From contig CANLJX010000010.1 of NCBI GenBank assembly GCA_947491545.1, forward strand, positions 1 to 42,070: a stretch of 42,070 nucleotides of DNA, read 5' to 3'. This stretch comes from Deltaproteobacteria bacterium. Its GTDB lineage: Bacteria; Bdellovibrionota_C; UBA2361; OMII01. The position numbers and the translations under genes were made by a program. The notes under the pieces were generated by a model. The model saw only the letters and a list, made by a program, of their open reading frames with translations. It searched no databases and was not told the DNA's origin. Positions 41,561 to 42,070 of this stretch are shown here, in pieces; position 1 is the stretch's first letter, and each line of letters starts with the position of its first letter.

Positions 41561-41791
41561 ATGCACCACTTCGCGAACCCCGACCAGATCACAAAGCTCG
41601 CACTACATCCTGAGGCAAAGCGAGTCGAAGGAGCGTCGGGTCTCTCGTACCTCTCGGTTCCGGAAAACGCACTCCGCCCGGATGCGGTGAAGCATCTCTG
41701 TCCGCTCACGGAGACCGAGCGCTACCGGGATGTGCTTGTAACGCCGCTTGCGCCGGATGGCACGATGCTCAAGGGGCCGTACGAAGAGTAG
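41561..41791 (+). CDS. Small unknown protein, 76 residues
   Basis: AAGGA lies five bases before the ATG and codon choice matches the GC-rich neighbours, so it is probably real. The product is hydrophilic, without signal peptide or membrane segment (GASGLSYLSVPENALRP, CPLTETERYRDVLVTPLAPDG). No family recognised. It is divergent from the Cys-rich gene and convergent with the partial gene at the window end. Confidence 0.45.
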   Translation: MHHFANPDQITKLALHPEAKRVEGASGLSYLSVPENALRPDAVKHLCPLTETERYRDVLVTPLAPDGTMLKGPYEE

Positions 41792-41820
41792 CGCTGCCCG
41801 CGAAACCTTCGCGCACTGTG

Positions 41821-42070
41821 TCATTTGCAGTCCATGACAAGCAGCGGCAGCTTTCGCAGCTTCTCGTTGCCGATAATCTCAAGCCGACGCGCCTTGCGAA
41901 TGAGCGGCTTCGACCTAAGCCTCGTTCCGTGCTCTACGAACTGTGAGCGAATAACAACTCGCGCGGTGAGACCCCGCGAAGCAGCGTAGAGGCTCTTAAG
42001 GGTTGAGATCGCGTCGCGCCGATCAACCATGCGACAGAAAGTGGGGGTCGTTGGGCATGACTTTGTGACG
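41821..42070 (-). CDS. Partial unknown gene, C-terminal fragment
   Basis: The frame is open from the right window edge to a stop at 41821; an internal ATG lies at 42030. The visible residues (DAISTLKSLYAASRGLTARVVIRSQFVEHGTRL and RRLEIIGNEKLRKLPLLVMDCK) are basic and soluble. No family recognised. The true start is outside the window. Confidence 0.35.
   Translation of the reverse strand, partial: VTKSCPTTPTFCRMVDRRDAISTLKSLYAASRGLTARVVIRSQFVEHGTRLRSKPLIRKARRLEIIGNEKLRKLPLLVMDCK

Overview
The window looks like a chromosome segment of an aerobic, GC-rich Gram-negative bacterium. It encodes an Omp85 outer-membrane barrel, a TamB-like periplasmic protein, a complete alternative complex III (ActABCDEF), a pyruvate dehydrogenase E2 with lipoyl synthase, and the core of the rpmF-plsX-fabG-acpP-glyA-nrdR-ribBA-nusB cluster familiar from deltaproteobacteria-like lineages. 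I place it only as delta-like or a related deep Gram-negative lineage, from gene order and families. No rRNA, tRNA, CRISPR array, transposase or phage gene was recognised.

Layout. 1-3.1 kb: a small membrane protein and, convergent to it, an 865-residue protein of unknown function with repeated beta-sandwich-like units. 3.4-6.4 kb: an operon of pyruvate dehydrogenase E2, lipA and a short RsmI-like methyltransferase, behind a good sigma70-type promoter. 6.4-13.2 kb: one 1908-residue gene that joins a TamB-like half to a TamA/Omp85 half in a single polypeptide. It is flanked on both sides by related palindromic repeats. 13.2-16.5 kb: a glycerophosphodiesterase-like lipoprotein, an AI-2E/PerM-family permease and a TPR-containing unknown. 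16.5-25.4 kb (minus strand): nusB, a frameshifted NAD(P)H:FMN-reductase-like gene, a GNAT acetyltransferase, ribBA, nrdR, glyA, acpP, fabG, plsX and rpmF. A plus-strand unknown gene sits between acpP and fabG, next to phased A-tracts. 25.5-33.1 kb (minus strand): actF-E-D-C-B-A. 33.4-35.6 kb: a GabD-like aldehyde dehydrogenase and an HTH/receiver-like regulator. 35.9-39.7 kb (minus strand): two small secreted proteins, an HTTM-domain membrane protein and a ZIP metal transporter. 39.8-42.07 kb: a nonsense-mutated GxxExxY gene inside imperfect terminal inverted repeats, a frameshifted Cys-rich secreted protein, and two small unknowns.

How the genes work together. ACIII oxidises quinol and reduces a cytochrome c or oxidase partner, so the cell respires, but its terminal oxidase is not adjacent. 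PDH E2 and LipA feed acetyl-CoA formation; LipA builds the lipoyl arm that E2 carries. RpmF, PlsX, FabG and AcpP link ribosome and lipid synthesis, and GlyA, NrdR, RibBA and NusB supply one-carbon units, dNTP control, riboflavin and transcription antitermination. The TamB-TamA fusion is the most unusual object: a predicted continuous inner-to-outer-membrane bridge in one chain. Secondary points of interest are the paired repeat families around it, histidine-rich tracts in ActB and ActC, the thinned fatty-acid/riboflavin cluster, and three visibly decaying or frameshifted genes.
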